A stretch of 64,000 nt of DNA from Roseitranquillus sp963709765 (GCA_963709765.1 CAVPXL010000013.1:62001-126000); one strand, 5' to 3'; counted from the stretch's first letter, positions 37,828-48,283 are shown. Notes: generated by a model from the letters alone, not told the origin. Program-made: numbers and translations.

Positions 37828-37995
37828 ATGAGATCCTGGCCCATGATCTCGCTTCTCGTGGCGATTGCTGCCGCGATCGCTTCGTTCAGCGGCGCCGCGG
37901 GCAATGCAGCGGGGATCGCCGAGGCGGTCTCCCTTCTGTTCATGGTGGTGTTCGTCGTGGGCATGGTCTTGCGGATCGCGACCATCACGGATTGA
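37828..37995 (+). CDS. DUF1328-like small membrane protein
   Basis: A 55-residue protein beginning MRSWPMISLLVAIAAAIASF, then 'GAAGNAAGIAEAVSLLFMVV' and a second helix. The plan of two helices around an Ala/Gly-rich 'AAGIA' turn matches DUF1328 (YtjA) proteins. Good AAGGAGG ribosome site at 37812-37820. Function unknown; the family is often stress-induced. Confidence 0.65.
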   Translation: MRSWPMISLLVAIAAAIASFSGAAGNAAGIAEAVSLLFMVVFVVGMVLRIATITD

Positions 37996-38282
37996 GACGT
38001 GGCCGGATCGATGTTTCCGCCCGGTTGCCGGGAACCCTTGGCGCGGGCGCCACGTTCACACCTCGAACGTACGACGGGGATCGAGATGCGCGGCGCGCCT
38101 GCTGGCGTCCATGGGGCGGAAGGTCGGATGCCGGCGGCCCGAACGGTCGCATGGCCTGCTTGATCCCGTCCCGGCCCCAGAAAGATTTCACCCGCGAGGG
38201 TGACGAGATCGGCCCGTTGTCGTAAGGCCGGGGGAATGCTGCAAGCCCTTGCAGCTGTATAACGAGTGTAGTGGTGCGGGAA
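37996..38282. other. Gap with no gene found
   Basis: About 290 bp between the small membrane protein and the hairpin upstream of the PLD gene. Short open frames are present but have no protein-like composition or ribosome sites. Confidence 0.35.
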
Positions 38283-38319
38283 GGGGCCTCGCCGCCTAGG
38301 CGGGGCCCCAACTTATTTT
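38283..38319 (+). terminator. Hairpin upstream of the PLD gene
   Basis: An 11-bp stem with one G-U pair (38283-38293 with 38299-38309), a 5-nt loop, and a T-rich tract (38314-38319). It ends 17 bp before the PLD start, so it could act as a terminator of upstream transcription or as a leader structure. Confidence 0.5.
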
Positions 38320-38336
38320 CGCCGGAACAGTGAGCG

Positions 38337-39915
38337 GTGACGGATCAAAGCGTGAATGTGCAGACGCCCACGGCAATCCAGACAAGGCTCGAGCCGCTCG
38401 TCTGCCTGACGGCGAGCGAGGCCTTTCCCGAACTCGAGCGCGCGTTCCTGAACGCCGAAAGCGAGATCATCGCCGGCTTCCGCATCTTCGACCCCAAGAC
38501 GAGGCTGCGCTCGCCCGAGGGGCAGGCGATCGGTGAGACGTGGTTCGATCTGATCGTCCACATTCTCAGGCGGGGCGTGAATTTCACACTCTATATCAGC
38601 GATTTCGATCCGGTGGCCGCGGCGGAGCTGCACCGTTCCACCTGGTCGAGCATCCGCATGCTCGTCGCCGCCCGCGAGGCCGCGCAGGCGGGCAAGCGGC
38701 TGCGATCTCGTGCCTGCTGCCCATCCCGCACGGGTGGGCGTCATTCCGACGCTTCTGTTCACCCACCGGATTCTTGGCGAATTGCGCAAGCGCGCCCGGG
38801 CGTTGTCGGCGATGACGCCCGACGACCGCGCGCGGGCCCTTCGCGACATGCCCGGCCTGCGGCGGCACCTGACCGACGACGGCAAGGGCGGCCTGCGTCC
38901 GGCGCTGCGCTGGGTGGAGCTGATACCGGCTTCCCACCACCAGAAGATCGCGGTCTTCGACCGGCGGATCGTCGCGGTCGGCGGGCTCGACCTCAACGAG
39001 CGCCGGTTCGACACCCTGCTCCACGAGCGGCCGGCGGAAGAGACCTGGCACGACGTGCAGACCATCCTCGTGGACCCCGTGCGAGCCGAATCGACGGCGC
39101 GCCATCTCCTTCATCTCCAGCGTGTGACAGGGGGCCAGGTGCCGCCGCCAGAGACGCCGGGCCTGTTGCGCACGCTCTCGGCCCGGCGGAAGTTCAACGC
39201 GCCGTTCCTTTCGCCGCACCGTCTGGTCAGCGAACTGAGCGATGCCCACAAGCGGGGGATCAACGGCTCGACGGAGCTGATCTACCTGGAGACGCAGTTC
39301 TTCCGCGACCTGCGCACCGCGACACGGCTGGCGCGGGCGGCCCGGCGCAACCGGAACCTCAAGCTGATCCTGATCGTGCCCGCCGCGCCCGAGGACGTCG
39401 CCTTTCAGGGCATGCGTCGCGCCGACGCGCGGCTGGGCGAGTGGCTGCAGGTGCGCTGCATCCGTCTGATCCGGAAGGCCTTCGGCTCGCGATTGTTCAT
39501 CGGATCGCCGGCGCAGCCGCGGCGCAGCGACAGCGACGGGCGCGACGCGCTCTGGGGCGCGCCCATCGTCTATGTGCATGCGAAGGTCTCGATCTTCGAC
39601 GACCACGCGGCGATCATCTCGTCGGCGAACCTCAACGGACGCAGCCTGTACTGGGACACCGAGGCGGGCGTGCAGTTCGACAATCCGAACGACGTGCTGC
39701 ACATCCGCGACCGCTGCTTCCGCCACTGGCTGCCGGAAGAGGCCGACGCGCGCTTTCACGATCCGCGCACGGCGATGCAGGCCTGGCGGCGGCTTGCCGT
39801 CGAGAACCTGCGCAAGGACCCCGAAAAGCGCCGGGGCTTCATGCTTCCCTACGACCCGACCCCGGCGGAGCGGTTCGGCCGCGACTTGCCCGGCGTGCCG
39901 AACGAGATCGTCTGA
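38337..39915 (+). pseudogene. Phospholipase D-like protein (one frameshift as sequenced)
   Basis: Two frames join near 38698-38710 into a protein of about 525 residues. Both HKD motifs are present: 'ASHHQKIAVFDRRIVAVGGL' with a downstream N, and 'VYVHAKVSIFDDHAAIISSA' followed by NLNGRS. These mark a functional PLD catalytic pair for phospholipid or other phosphodiester substrates. The N-terminal part (to 'AREAAQAGKRLR') is in the first frame and starts at GTG 38337. The 3' end overlaps the convergent transporter gene by 67 bp. Confidence 0.78.
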
Positions 39916-40940
39916 GACACGCCGAACCCGGCGACGATCGCGAGGACGTAAAGCAGGATCGGGATCGCCACGATTCCGCCGAGCGGACCCCAGAGCCAGA
40001 GCCACAGAACCAGCGACAGGAACACGCCGAGCGGATTCACCTGCATGTGCTTGCCCACCAACGCGGGGGTCACGAACTGCCCCTCGACAGCGTTGATCGA
40101 GATGAAGGCCAGCGACGGCACCACCGACATCGCCCCGTCGAAGGCCAGCGCCCCCGCCACCAGCAGGCCGACGGCCACCGCCGCCGGGCCGATATAGAGG
40201 ATGAAGTTCATCAGCGCCGCCACCAGGCCCCAGACATAGGGCGCCGGCAGGCCGATGGCGTGCAGCGCCAGGCCGACGATCACGCCGTAGCAGCCGTTGA
40301 TCACGGCGATGGTCAGGAAATAGCGGGCCACCTGCCGCTCGGCGTTCTTGAGGGTCCGGGCCGTGGGTCCGTCCGAGAGGCCGTCCCGTCGTCGCGACAC
40401 CCACTCGTAGATCTCGTGGCGCGACAGCAGGAAGAAGAAGAACGCCCCCAGCACGATCAGCACCTGTGCGGCCAGGCTCGGCGCGAAGGTCAGCGCTTCG
40501 TAGAGGCCCGGCACCTTCACGGGCTCGGCGGCGGGTTCGACAGGCGGCGGCGTGCCGTTCTGCGTCTCCTCGTTGATCGCGTCGGAGACCTCGTCGCTCA
40601 CCGCCTCGATGTTGCGGCCGATGTCGCGCAGACCCTCGATCGTGGTCTGCACCTCGTCGAGGATCTGCGGCGCGCGGCGCATCGCCTGGCTGACCTTGGG
40701 CTCGACGAGGTAGACGACGCTCACGATCAGGGCCATGCCGAGGAAGAGCGACAGCAGCGCGCCGAGCACGCGCGGCACGCCGACCCGGTCGACGGCATCC
40801 GATATCGGCGAGAACACAACGCCGAGCACCAGCCCGAGGGCCAGCGGTCCGAAGATGTCCTGTGCGTACTTGAAGAGGGCGATGAGCGCCACGGCCGCGA
40901 TCACCACGGTTGCCCAGCGCGAGGAGGCTTCGATGTTCAT
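39849..40940 (-). CDS. AI-2E family (PerM/YdiK-type) transporter
   Basis: A 363-residue integral membrane protein with the family's clustered helices at each end: 'QDIFGPLALGLVLGVVFSPI' near residue 27, a soluble middle rich in Glu/Asp and Pro ('TQNGTPPPVEPAAEPVKV'), and 'LYIGPAAVAVGLLVAGALAF' and 'PLGGIVAIPILLYVLAIVAG' near the end. Family members export varied solutes, and some are Na+/H+ antiporters; the substrate is unknown. It is transcribed against the PLD gene. Confidence 0.88.
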   Translation of the reverse strand: MNIEASSRWATVVIAAVALIALFKYAQDIFGPLALGLVLGVVFSPISDAVDRVGVPRVLGALLSLFLGMALIVSVVYLVEPKVSQAMRRAPQILDEVQTTIEGLRDIGRNIEAVSDEVSDAINEETQNGTPPPVEPAAEPVKVPGLYEALTFAPSLAAQVLIVLGAFFFFLLSRHEIYEWVSRRRDGLSDGPTARTLKNAERQVARYFLTIAVINGCYGVIVGLALHAIGLPAPYVWGLVAALMNFILYIGPAAVAVGLLVAGALAFDGAMSVVPSLAFISINAVEGQFVTPALVGKHMQVNPLGVFLSLVLWLWLWGPLGGIVAIPILLYVLAIVAGFGVSQTISFGTPGKSRPNRSAGVGS

Positions 40941-41036
40941 GGAATCCAGTTTCCCGACCGTCGGGATTGAACGCCCGCGGCATGGCGCAGGTTCCGCGCC
41001 GCGGGAACCGGCCTGTCGAGGGGGCGTTCTGGCGTC

Positions 41037-42032
41037 ATGACCCGTGTGATCGACCTGGTGCCGCGTGACCGGTTCCTGCCCCTTCCCCGACTCCGCACCG
41101 AGGGCGGCGCGATCCGCCGCACCGGGGTCGAGATCGAGCTTGCCGGCCTGTCGGAGACCGAGGCCGCCGATCTCGTCGTGCGCCGTTTCGGCGGCACCGT
41201 GCAGCCCGCCGGCCCGTTCGAGGTCGTGGTCGAGCGCAGCGCGCTCGGCGAGGTTCAGATCTATCTCGACACAAGGTTGCGCAAGGACGGCGCCGAGGGG
41301 CTGGCGCGACTCGGGCTGGACCGGATCGGCCGCGAGGTGATCCCGCTGGAGATCGTGACCGAGCCGTTGGCGAGCGACCGGCTGGACATGCTGACGGCGC
41401 TGGCCGGCGATCTGCGCGCGGCCGGCGCGGTGGGCAGCGGCGGCGGCGTCCTCTTCGGCTTCGGCGTGCACTTCAACATCGAGGACACGGCCTGCCGGGT
41501 CGAGACGATCCGGCCGGTCCTCACCGCCTTCGCGCTGCTCGAGGATTGGTTGCGGCTGGCCTACCCGATCGATGGCGCGCGGCGGGTGCTGCCCTTCGTC
41601 GACCCCTATCCGCGGCGGTTCGTGCGCGCCCTGCTCGATCTGCCGCCGGAGGCGGATCTTGCCGCGCTGATCGACCTCTACCTCGCGCACACGCCGAGCC
41701 GGAACCGCGGGCTCGACATGCTGCCGCTCTTCCGGCACGTGGACGCGGCCCGTGTCGCCCGCGCGCTTCCTCCCGAAGCGCGCGGCGGCGCGCGGCCGGC
41801 CTACCATTTCCGGCTTGCCGACAGCCGCGTCGACGAGCCCGACTGGACACTGGCCTTCGAGTGGAACCGCTGGGTGCTCGTCGAGCGCGTGGCCGACGAC
41901 GCCGACCTGCTGGCGCATCTCGCCGAAGGCTGGCGGACGCATCAGCGCGGTGGCGATGCGGGCCGCCATGGCTGGTGCGCCCGGGTCGACGCGGTGCTTG
42001 CGGCCTCGACCGTTCTGGGAGACGGGGTATGA
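41037..42032 (+). CDS. Amidoligase-family protein
   Basis: A 331-residue protein of the amidoligase family (glutamine-synthetase-like fold). Conserved pieces are 'RTGVEIELAGLSETEAADLV' (metal-binding glutamates, about residue 29), 'EIVTEPLASDRLDML', 'GGGVLFGFGVHFNIE' and 'LAHTPSRNRGLDMLPLFRH'. Such proteins are predicted to form amide bonds on small peptides or cell-wall precursors. The stop overlaps the next gene, a class I glutamine amidotransferase, as ATGA. The substrate is unknown. Confidence 0.83.
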   Translation: MTRVIDLVPRDRFLPLPRLRTEGGAIRRTGVEIELAGLSETEAADLVVRRFGGTVQPAGPFEVVVERSALGEVQIYLDTRLRKDGAEGLARLGLDRIGREVIPLEIVTEPLASDRLDMLTALAGDLRAAGAVGSGGGVLFGFGVHFNIEDTACRVETIRPVLTAFALLEDWLRLAYPIDGARRVLPFVDPYPRRFVRALLDLPPEADLAALIDLYLAHTPSRNRGLDMLPLFRHVDAARVARALPPEARGGARPAYHFRLADSRVDEPDWTLAFEWNRWVLVERVADDADLLAHLAEGWRTHQRGGDAGRHGWCARVDAVLAASTVLGDGV

Positions 42033-42784
42033 CCCGGCCCGCGATCGGCGTGACGACCTCCACGCGGTCGGGCTGGCGGATCTTTCCGCTGATGGCGCTC
42101 AACATCCGGATGGCGGGCGGACGTGCCGTGCGCTGGGACACCAGCCGCGAGGCCGACGTGGACGCGGTGGACGGCATCGTCATCGGCGGCGGCGACGACA
42201 TCTCTCCCGACCTCTACGGCGGCAAGCTCGTCACTTCGGCCCGCCTCGACCCGGAGCGCGACGACCTGGAGCGCGACCTGGTCTGCACGGCCTTCGCACA
42301 GAACAAGCCGATCCTCGGCATCTGCCGGGGCAGCCAGATGATGAACGTCGCGCTGGGCGGCACGCTCGACCAGGACGCCTACGGCACCTACACGGCGTCG
42401 CGGCGGTACTGGACGATCCTGCCCAAGAAGACGGTGAAGCTGTGCCAGGGGACGCGCCTGGCCGAGCTGGCCGGTCTCGCCCCGATGAAGGTCAACGCGC
42501 TGCACAGCCAGGCGGTGGCCGAACTCGGCGACGGTCTGCGGGTCGCGGCGCGCGATACCGGCGGCATGACGCAGGCGATCGAGCGGGTGCGCGACCCGTT
42601 CGCGCTCGGCGTGCAGTGGCATCCCGAGCATCTGTTCTACGCGCGCCGGCAGCGGGCGATCTTCGCGGCGCTCGTCGAGGCCGCCGCGGCGTGGCGCCAA
42701 TCGCGGCCCCAGATCGAGGCGGTGGCCGACAAGGCGCAGGCCGGCCGCGCCGGCGACATCTTCGGTTCGCCCGGCCTTTCCTGA
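42029..42784 (+). CDS. Class I glutamine amidotransferase-like (peptidase C26) protein
   Basis: A 251-residue GATase1 fold. The nucleophile elbow is 'ILGICRGSQMMNVALGG' with Cys99, and the His/Glu pair is in 'GVQWHPEHLFYARR' (His198, Glu200). 'DGIVIGGGDDISPDLYGG' is typical of the gamma-glutamyl hydrolase (PuuD) branch. It is translationally coupled to the amidoligase, so the two probably make and break, or supply nitrogen to, the same gamma-glutamyl-type amide. Confidence 0.85.
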   Translation: MTRPAIGVTTSTRSGWRIFPLMALNIRMAGGRAVRWDTSREADVDAVDGIVIGGGDDISPDLYGGKLVTSARLDPERDDLERDLVCTAFAQNKPILGICRGSQMMNVALGGTLDQDAYGTYTASRRYWTILPKKTVKLCQGTRLAELAGLAPMKVNALHSQAVAELGDGLRVAARDTGGMTQAIERVRDPFALGVQWHPEHLFYARRQRAIFAALVEAAAAWRQSRPQIEAVADKAQAGRAGDIFGSPGLS

Positions 42785-42833
42785 AGCGGACGCCAGCGCG
42801 GACCGGGAGTCGGCCGCAAGATCGGTCCGGCGG

Positions 42834-43493
42834 TCAGCCGTTCTCCGGCGACGGAGTCCCGGCGAGGCCCGTCCGGTCGAGGTTCAGCACCAGATGGCGC
42901 GCATCGTGCGCCAGATGCCGCAGGCGGGCGTAGGGTACGACGTGCTCGCCTCCGGCTTCGGCGCGGACGACGAAATCGGTGATGGCGAACCGGTCCGGGT
43001 CGACGATCACGTCCGACAGCGTGCCCAGAAGGCCGTCACTGCCGAACACCTCGCCGCCGATCCGCTGCGTCGCCCGTTCGAGCTTGGAGACGCGCTTGTC
43101 GCCGGACGGGCCGTGCATGTGTTCCTCGTGCTCGGATTCGGCCAGCTCTGCCCACATCATCAGTGGCGAGGTGGTGTTGCCGAACGGGCCGACGACGACC
43201 GTCGGCCAGTTTTCCAGATGGATCGGCGGCCCCGAGGAGCCGCCGCCGGTCCAGGTCGGGGCCTCCTCGATATGATCGGCGCTGAGCGTGACGGGCCAGT
43301 GGCGGCTGCCCGGCTCCGGCTTGCCGAAGCGGTCGATCCGCAGGAGCACCTCCTCCCGCGTGAGCCAGCCGCCGGTGCCGAGCGCCACATAGCGCAGCCG
43401 CCCCGTCGGCTCGTGGAAGAAGACCTCGGTCACCGGAAAGGTCTGGCCGTCGCTTTCGCCCTTGCGACCAAGCAGGTCGGTCATCCGCAGCAT
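42834..43493 (-). CDS. PRC-barrel domain protein
   Basis: A 219-residue protein with two PRC-barrel-like halves: 'LLGRKGESDGQTFPVTEVFF' near the N-terminus and 'FGSDGLLGTLSDVIVDPDRF' near residue 152. PRC barrels bind RNA or protein partners in RimM and in photosynthetic reaction-centre H subunits; neither partner is implied here. ATG 43484 is an alternative start. It converges with the amidotransferase gene. Confidence 0.75.
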   Translation of the reverse strand: MLRMTDLLGRKGESDGQTFPVTEVFFHEPTGRLRYVALGTGGWLTREEVLLRIDRFGKPEPGSRHWPVTLSADHIEEAPTWTGGGSSGPPIHLENWPTVVVGPFGNTTSPLMMWAELAESEHEEHMHGPSGDKRVSKLERATQRIGGEVFGSDGLLGTLSDVIVDPDRFAITDFVVRAEAGGEHVVPYARLRHLAHDARHLVLNLDRTGLAGTPSPENG

Positions 43494-43599
43494 AGCGTCA
43501 TCCCCCGTTCCGATGCGGGCCCGAAGGCGACGTCATGCGTCTCCGGGCGGATCCTCACGATATCGTCTGCCGCCCTGTCGGCAAGCCCTTGTGCCGGAC

Positions 43600-44481
43600 T
43601 CATCCGGGCTCGTCATGGCGCGGGTGGATCGGTTCCGCGCGGCCGGGAATGGCCTCGCGGATCTCGCCGGCATGGGCCCACGTGTCCATCGCGTGCAACG
43701 CCTCCTCGGCGGTCTCGACGAAGCGGAAGAGGTCGAGATCCGCCTCCGCGATGGTGCCGGCGTCGGCCAGCGCGGCAAAGTCGATGATGCTTTCCCAGAA
43801 ATCCTGCCCGAAGAGCAGCACCGGCACCCGCGCCATGCGCCCCGTCTGGATCAGCGTCAGGCATTCGAACAGCTCGTCGAGCGTGCCGAACCCGCCGGGG
43901 AACACCGCGATCGCCTTGGCACGGATCAGGAAGTGCATCTTGCGGATGCCGAAATAGTGGAAGTTGAAGCACAGCTCCGGCGTGACGAACTCGTTCGGGC
44001 TCTGTTCGTGGGGCAGCACGATGCTCAGCCCGATGGACGAGCCACCCGCATCGGCCGCGCCGCGATTGCCCGCCTCCATCACGCCCGGCCCGCCGCCGGT
44101 GACGATGACGTTCTCGCGCCCGTAGGATTGCAGGCTCCGCTCGGTCACGAACCGGGCGAAGCGTCGCGCCTCGTCGTAGAACCGCGTCAGCCCGGCCAGC
44201 GTCTCGGTCCGGGCCTTGTGCTTCTGCGCGGGCGGCGGAATGCGCGCACCTCCGAACAGCACCACCGTCGATTCCACCCCGCGCTCGGACATCACCAGCT
44301 CGGGCTTGAGCAGTTCGAGCTGCAAGCGCACCGGGCGCAGCTCCTGGCGGCACAGGAAGTCCGGGTCGTCGAAGGCCAGCCGGTAGGCCGGCGCCCGCGT
44401 CTGCGGCGTGTCGGAAATCTCGTGCGCCCGTTCGACATCCTGGTGCGCGTCGCGGAACGGCTTTGACCGGTCGTCCTTCAT
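43600..44481 (-). CDS. LOG family protein (TIGR00730-type Rossmann fold)
   Basis: A 293-residue protein with the LOG hallmark 'AVFPGGFGTLDELFECLTLI' (PGGxGTxxE, about residues 192-211) and 'NVIVTGGGPGVMEAGNRGAA'. LOG proteins are nucleotide 5'-monophosphate phosphoribohydrolases, known for releasing cytokinin in plants and some bacteria and often misannotated as lysine decarboxylases. The ATG at 44481 has GGAGGGACG directly upstream. It is divergent from dapD. Confidence 0.85.
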   Translation of the reverse strand: MKDDRSKPFRDAHQDVERAHEISDTPQTRAPAYRLAFDDPDFLCRQELRPVRLQLELLKPELVMSERGVESTVVLFGGARIPPPAQKHKARTETLAGLTRFYDEARRFARFVTERSLQSYGRENVIVTGGGPGVMEAGNRGAADAGGSSIGLSIVLPHEQSPNEFVTPELCFNFHYFGIRKMHFLIRAKAIAVFPGGFGTLDELFECLTLIQTGRMARVPVLLFGQDFWESIIDFAALADAGTIAEADLDLFRFVETAEEALHAMDTWAHAGEIREAIPGRAEPIHPRHDEPG

Positions 44482-44569
44482 CGTCCCTCCTTGGGCCAGA
44501 TTGCACGGCCTCTGATCAGCCTCTATAGGCGGGAGCCATCGCTTGCCAGCCGCTTGAGGGACCGCCCAG

Positions 44570-45397
<828 letters not shown>

Positions 45398-45495
45398 CCA
45401 AGATTGACGTTAGGTGTCACGCTTCGCGATGGAACGTTTGAGGTTCCCGTCGCTTCAAGACGTGAACAAGGGTCTGATTGAACAGGGAGAAGAAC

Positions 45496-45741
45496 ATGGG
45501 TTGGTTGGTTGCCATCATCGTCGGCGGGATCGCCGGCTGGATTGCCGAGAAGATCATGAAGGCAGATCATGGTCTGCTGACGAACATCATTCTGGGGATC
45601 CTCGGCGCGGTCATCCTGAACGCCATCCTCAGCGCCGTCGGTATCTACACCGCCGAAAGCTGGCTGGCCTGGTTCATCGTGGCGATCATCGGCGCCTGCG
45701 CTCTGATCTGGGGCTACCGCATGGTCAAAGGACGTACATGA
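45496..45741 (+). CDS. GlsB/YeaQ/YmgE family membrane protein
   Basis: An 81-residue protein beginning MGWLVAIIVGGIAGWIAEKI, the usual start of this transglycosylase-associated, stress-induced family, with three helices. Function is uncertain despite the historic name. A weak EcfG-like pattern (GGAAC at 45431-45435, spaced 16 bp from GCTT) lies upstream. It overlaps the following gene as ATGA. Confidence 0.82.
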   Translation: MGWLVAIIVGGIAGWIAEKIMKADHGLLTNIILGILGAVILNAILSAVGIYTAESWLAWFIVAIIGACALIWGYRMVKGRT

Positions 45742-46049
45742 CGAAATCCCGTGCCCCCCGCGCCGAGCGGGGGGACACACCCATTGTCCACGCGCTCGTG
45801 GTGGAGGTGGGTCGCAAGCCCGATGACGGCTTGCCGGACGGCGCCACGGGCGCCGCCTTGCTTTGCTACACCCCCGCGCGGGACGAGGCCGAGGCGGTGC
45901 GCGAGACGGTCTCGACCCTCAAGCAGGCGGGGCTCGCGCCGCTCGAGGTGACGGCCCACGATTCCGACGGGATGGAGCCGGACCTGGTGCGGCGCGCGCT
46001 GGACGACGACGCGGTCGTCGTGGTTCAGATCACCCACTTCAACGACTGA
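45738..46049 (+). CDS. Hypothetical protein coupled to the YeaQ-type gene
   Basis: A 103-residue soluble protein beginning MTKSRAPRAERGDTPIVHAL. It contains 'GAALLCYTPARDEAEAVRET' and 'DSDGMEPDLVRRALDDDAVV', and ends 'VVVVQITHFND', suggesting an alpha/beta fold. I do not recognise a family. It overlaps the YeaQ-type gene by 4 bp and is followed 16 bp later by the DUF389 gene, so it belongs to the same transcription unit. Confidence 0.6.
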   Translation: MTKSRAPRAERGDTPIVHALVVEVGRKPDDGLPDGATGAALLCYTPARDEAEAVRETVSTLKQAGLAPLEVTAHDSDGMEPDLVRRALDDDAVVVVQITHFND

Positions 46050-46065
46050 CGCGCCCCGTCGCTTC

Positions 46066-47068
46066 ATGCAGCTTGCGGTGCACGGGTCGCTGGTCGACGA
46101 CGTGGCCGATTGCCTGAGCGGGATCCAACCGGAGAACTGGCGGCGCGCGCCGCCGGCGGAAGACGGCGAGGTGGCGTTCAACTACCTCGTCGTGCATGCG
46201 ACCCGCAGCCAGGAGATCATGGACGCGCTGAAGGACCGGCTGCGTAACGCCTCCGCCGAATGGCGCCTGTCGGTCATCGCGGCCGAAGCGGTCCTGCCCG
46301 AACCCGACGACGAGGAAGAGCAGGCGCAGATGGAGCGGCGCGATCAGACCGCCGCCCGCGAAGAGATCTTCACCTACGTCAAGCACCGGGCGATGCTCAC
46401 CCGCGACACGCTCCTCCTGACGGTGCTGGCCACCTATGTGGCCGCCATGGGCCTGCACCACGACGAGGTCGCGGTGGTCATCGGCGCCATGGTGATCGCC
46501 CCGCTGCTGGGCCCGATCCTCGCCTTCGCCTTCGCCTTCGCCTTCGGCACCGCGCTCGGCAACCGGCAGCTCCTCTGGATCGCCGGCAAGTCGCTGGGCG
46601 CCGGTCTCGGCGTGGCGGCGCTTGTCGGCATCGGCCTCGGCCTGGTTCGCGACGTCAACACGGAGTTCGAGCCTCCTGACCTTCGATTGCGCGCTGGGCC
46701 TGTCGACGGCGGCCCTGCCGCTCGCGGCGGGCGGGGCGGCGGCCCTGATGGTCGCCGCGTCCCAGACCACGCCGCTCGTCGGCGTCGCGGTGGCGGCGGC
46801 GCTGCTGCCACCCCTCGCCGCGTTCGGGCTCCTGATGGGCGCGGGCAAATTCCTTTTGGCGGTCAAGGCGCTCGTCACCGTGCTCGCCAACATCGTCGCC
46901 ATCAACGTCGCCGCGCAGGTCGTCTTTCTGTGGAAGGGCATCCGGCCCAACCATTTCCTGTCGGACCAGGAGGAGACCTCCGTGCGCTGGTGGATCGGCA
47001 GCTGGGTCCTGATCGGCGTGGTCATGATCGCCGGCCTCTTCTTCTTCGGCGTGTTGCAGGTGACCTGA
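46066..47068 (+). pseudogene. DUF389 membrane protein (one frameshift as sequenced)
   Basis: The first frame gives a soluble N-terminal third and membrane segments ('VIGAMVIAPLLGPILAFAFA', 'SLGAGLGVAALVGIGLGLVR'), the DUF389 core. Near 46655-46685 the frame must change to reach 'STAALPLAAGGAAALMVAAS', 'VAAALLPPLAAFGLLMGAGK' and the C-terminal 'IGVVMIAGLFFFGVLQVT'. Together about 333 residues with six or so helices. The function of DUF389 is unknown. It is followed 21 bp later by dapE. Confidence 0.78.
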
Positions 47069-47089
47069 CCGCGGGCTAGGCAGTGTCCC

Positions 47090-48233
47090 ATGTCGCTCGA
47101 TCCCGTGGACCTGTCCGCCCGCCTCATCCGATGCCCCTCCGTCACGCCGGTCGATGCGGGGGCGATCCCGATGCTCGCCGACCTGCTCACCGGGGCCGGA
47201 TTCGAATGCCACCGCACCGATCGCGCCGGCATCACCAACCTCTTCGCCCGCTGGGGAGCCCAGGGGTCATCCCCGCACCTTCGGCTTCAACGGCCATACC
47301 GACGTGGTGCCCCCCGGCGATTCCGCCGACTGGACCCGCGATCCGTTCGGCGGCGAGGTCCATGACGGCTGGCTCTGGGGACGCGGCGCTGCCGACATGA
47401 AATCCGGCGTCGCGGCCTTTGTCGCCGCCGCTTGCGACATGGTCCGCACCGCGCCCCCCGACGGCGCCATCATCATCACGGTCACCGGCGACGAGGAGGG
47501 CGGCGGCAAGGACGGCACCACCGCGATCATCGACTGGATGGAGGCACACGGCGAGGTCATGACCGCCTGCCTCGTCGGCGAACCCACCTGCCCCGAGCGC
47601 ATGGGCGACACCGTCAAGATCGGCCGCCGCGGCTCCCTCTCCGCCCACATCACCGCGACCGGGGTCCAGGGCCACGCGGCCTACCCGCACCGCGCCAGGA
47701 ACCCGCTGCCCGCGCTCTGCGGCCTGCTCGACCGCCTCGCCCGCCACCAGCTCGACACCGGCACCGGCCATTTCGACCCCTCCACCCTCGCCATCACCAC
47801 CGTCGACACCGGCAACCCCGCAACCAACGTCATCCCCGCGAGCGCCCGCGCCACCGTCAACATCCGTTTCAACGACGCCCACAGCTCCGACAGCCTCACC
47901 CGCTGGCTCCGGGAAGAGGCCGCCGCCACACGCCGCGACACCGGCATCGCCATCGACCTCGCCATCGACGTCTCGGGCGAAAGCTTCGTCACCCCGCCCG
48001 GCCCCCTCTCGGACCTCGTCTCGCGCGCGATCGAGGCGACCTGCGGTGTCACGCCGACGCTCTCCACCACCGGCGGCACGTCCGACGCCCGCTTCGTCAA
48101 GCGCCATTGCCCGGTCGTGGAGTTCGGCCTCGTCGGCACCACCATGCACCAGGTCGACGAGCGCGTGCGCACCGATGACATCCACGCCCTCACGCGCGTC
48201 TATTCCCGCATCCTCGCCGACTGGTTCGCCTGA
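47090..48233 (+). pseudogene. dapE: DapE, succinyl-diaminopimelate desuccinylase (one frameshift as sequenced)
   Basis: A zinc peptidase-like protein of about 380 residues split by one frameshift near 47261-47285, around a GGGG run. The N-terminal frame gives 'MSLDPVDLSARLIRCPSVTP'; the second gives 'FGFNGHTDVVPPGDSADWTR', 'GRGAADMKSGVAAFVAAACD', 'VTGDEEGGGKDGTTAIIDWM' and the final 'GLVGTTMHQVDERVRTDDIH'. All M20 metal ligands appear present. The enzyme is normally essential for lysine and cell-wall synthesis, so a sequencing indel is the likely cause. Confidence 0.88.
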
Positions 48234-48283
48234 CCGCCGATCCCCGCGTGACGCGCCCCGGGCCGCGTGCTACCTCGCGCGCC

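Noticed and set aside
38337..40970. An 877-codon open frame spanning the PLD and transporter genes
   Set aside because: After the PLD frameshift it reads out of frame and then antisense to the transporter, with Arg/Pro/Ala-rich nonsense sequence.
45431..45455. EcfG-type promoter before the YeaQ-type gene
   Set aside because: The -35 GGAAC is perfect, but the -10 GCTT has two mismatches; it is mentioned in the gene entry only.
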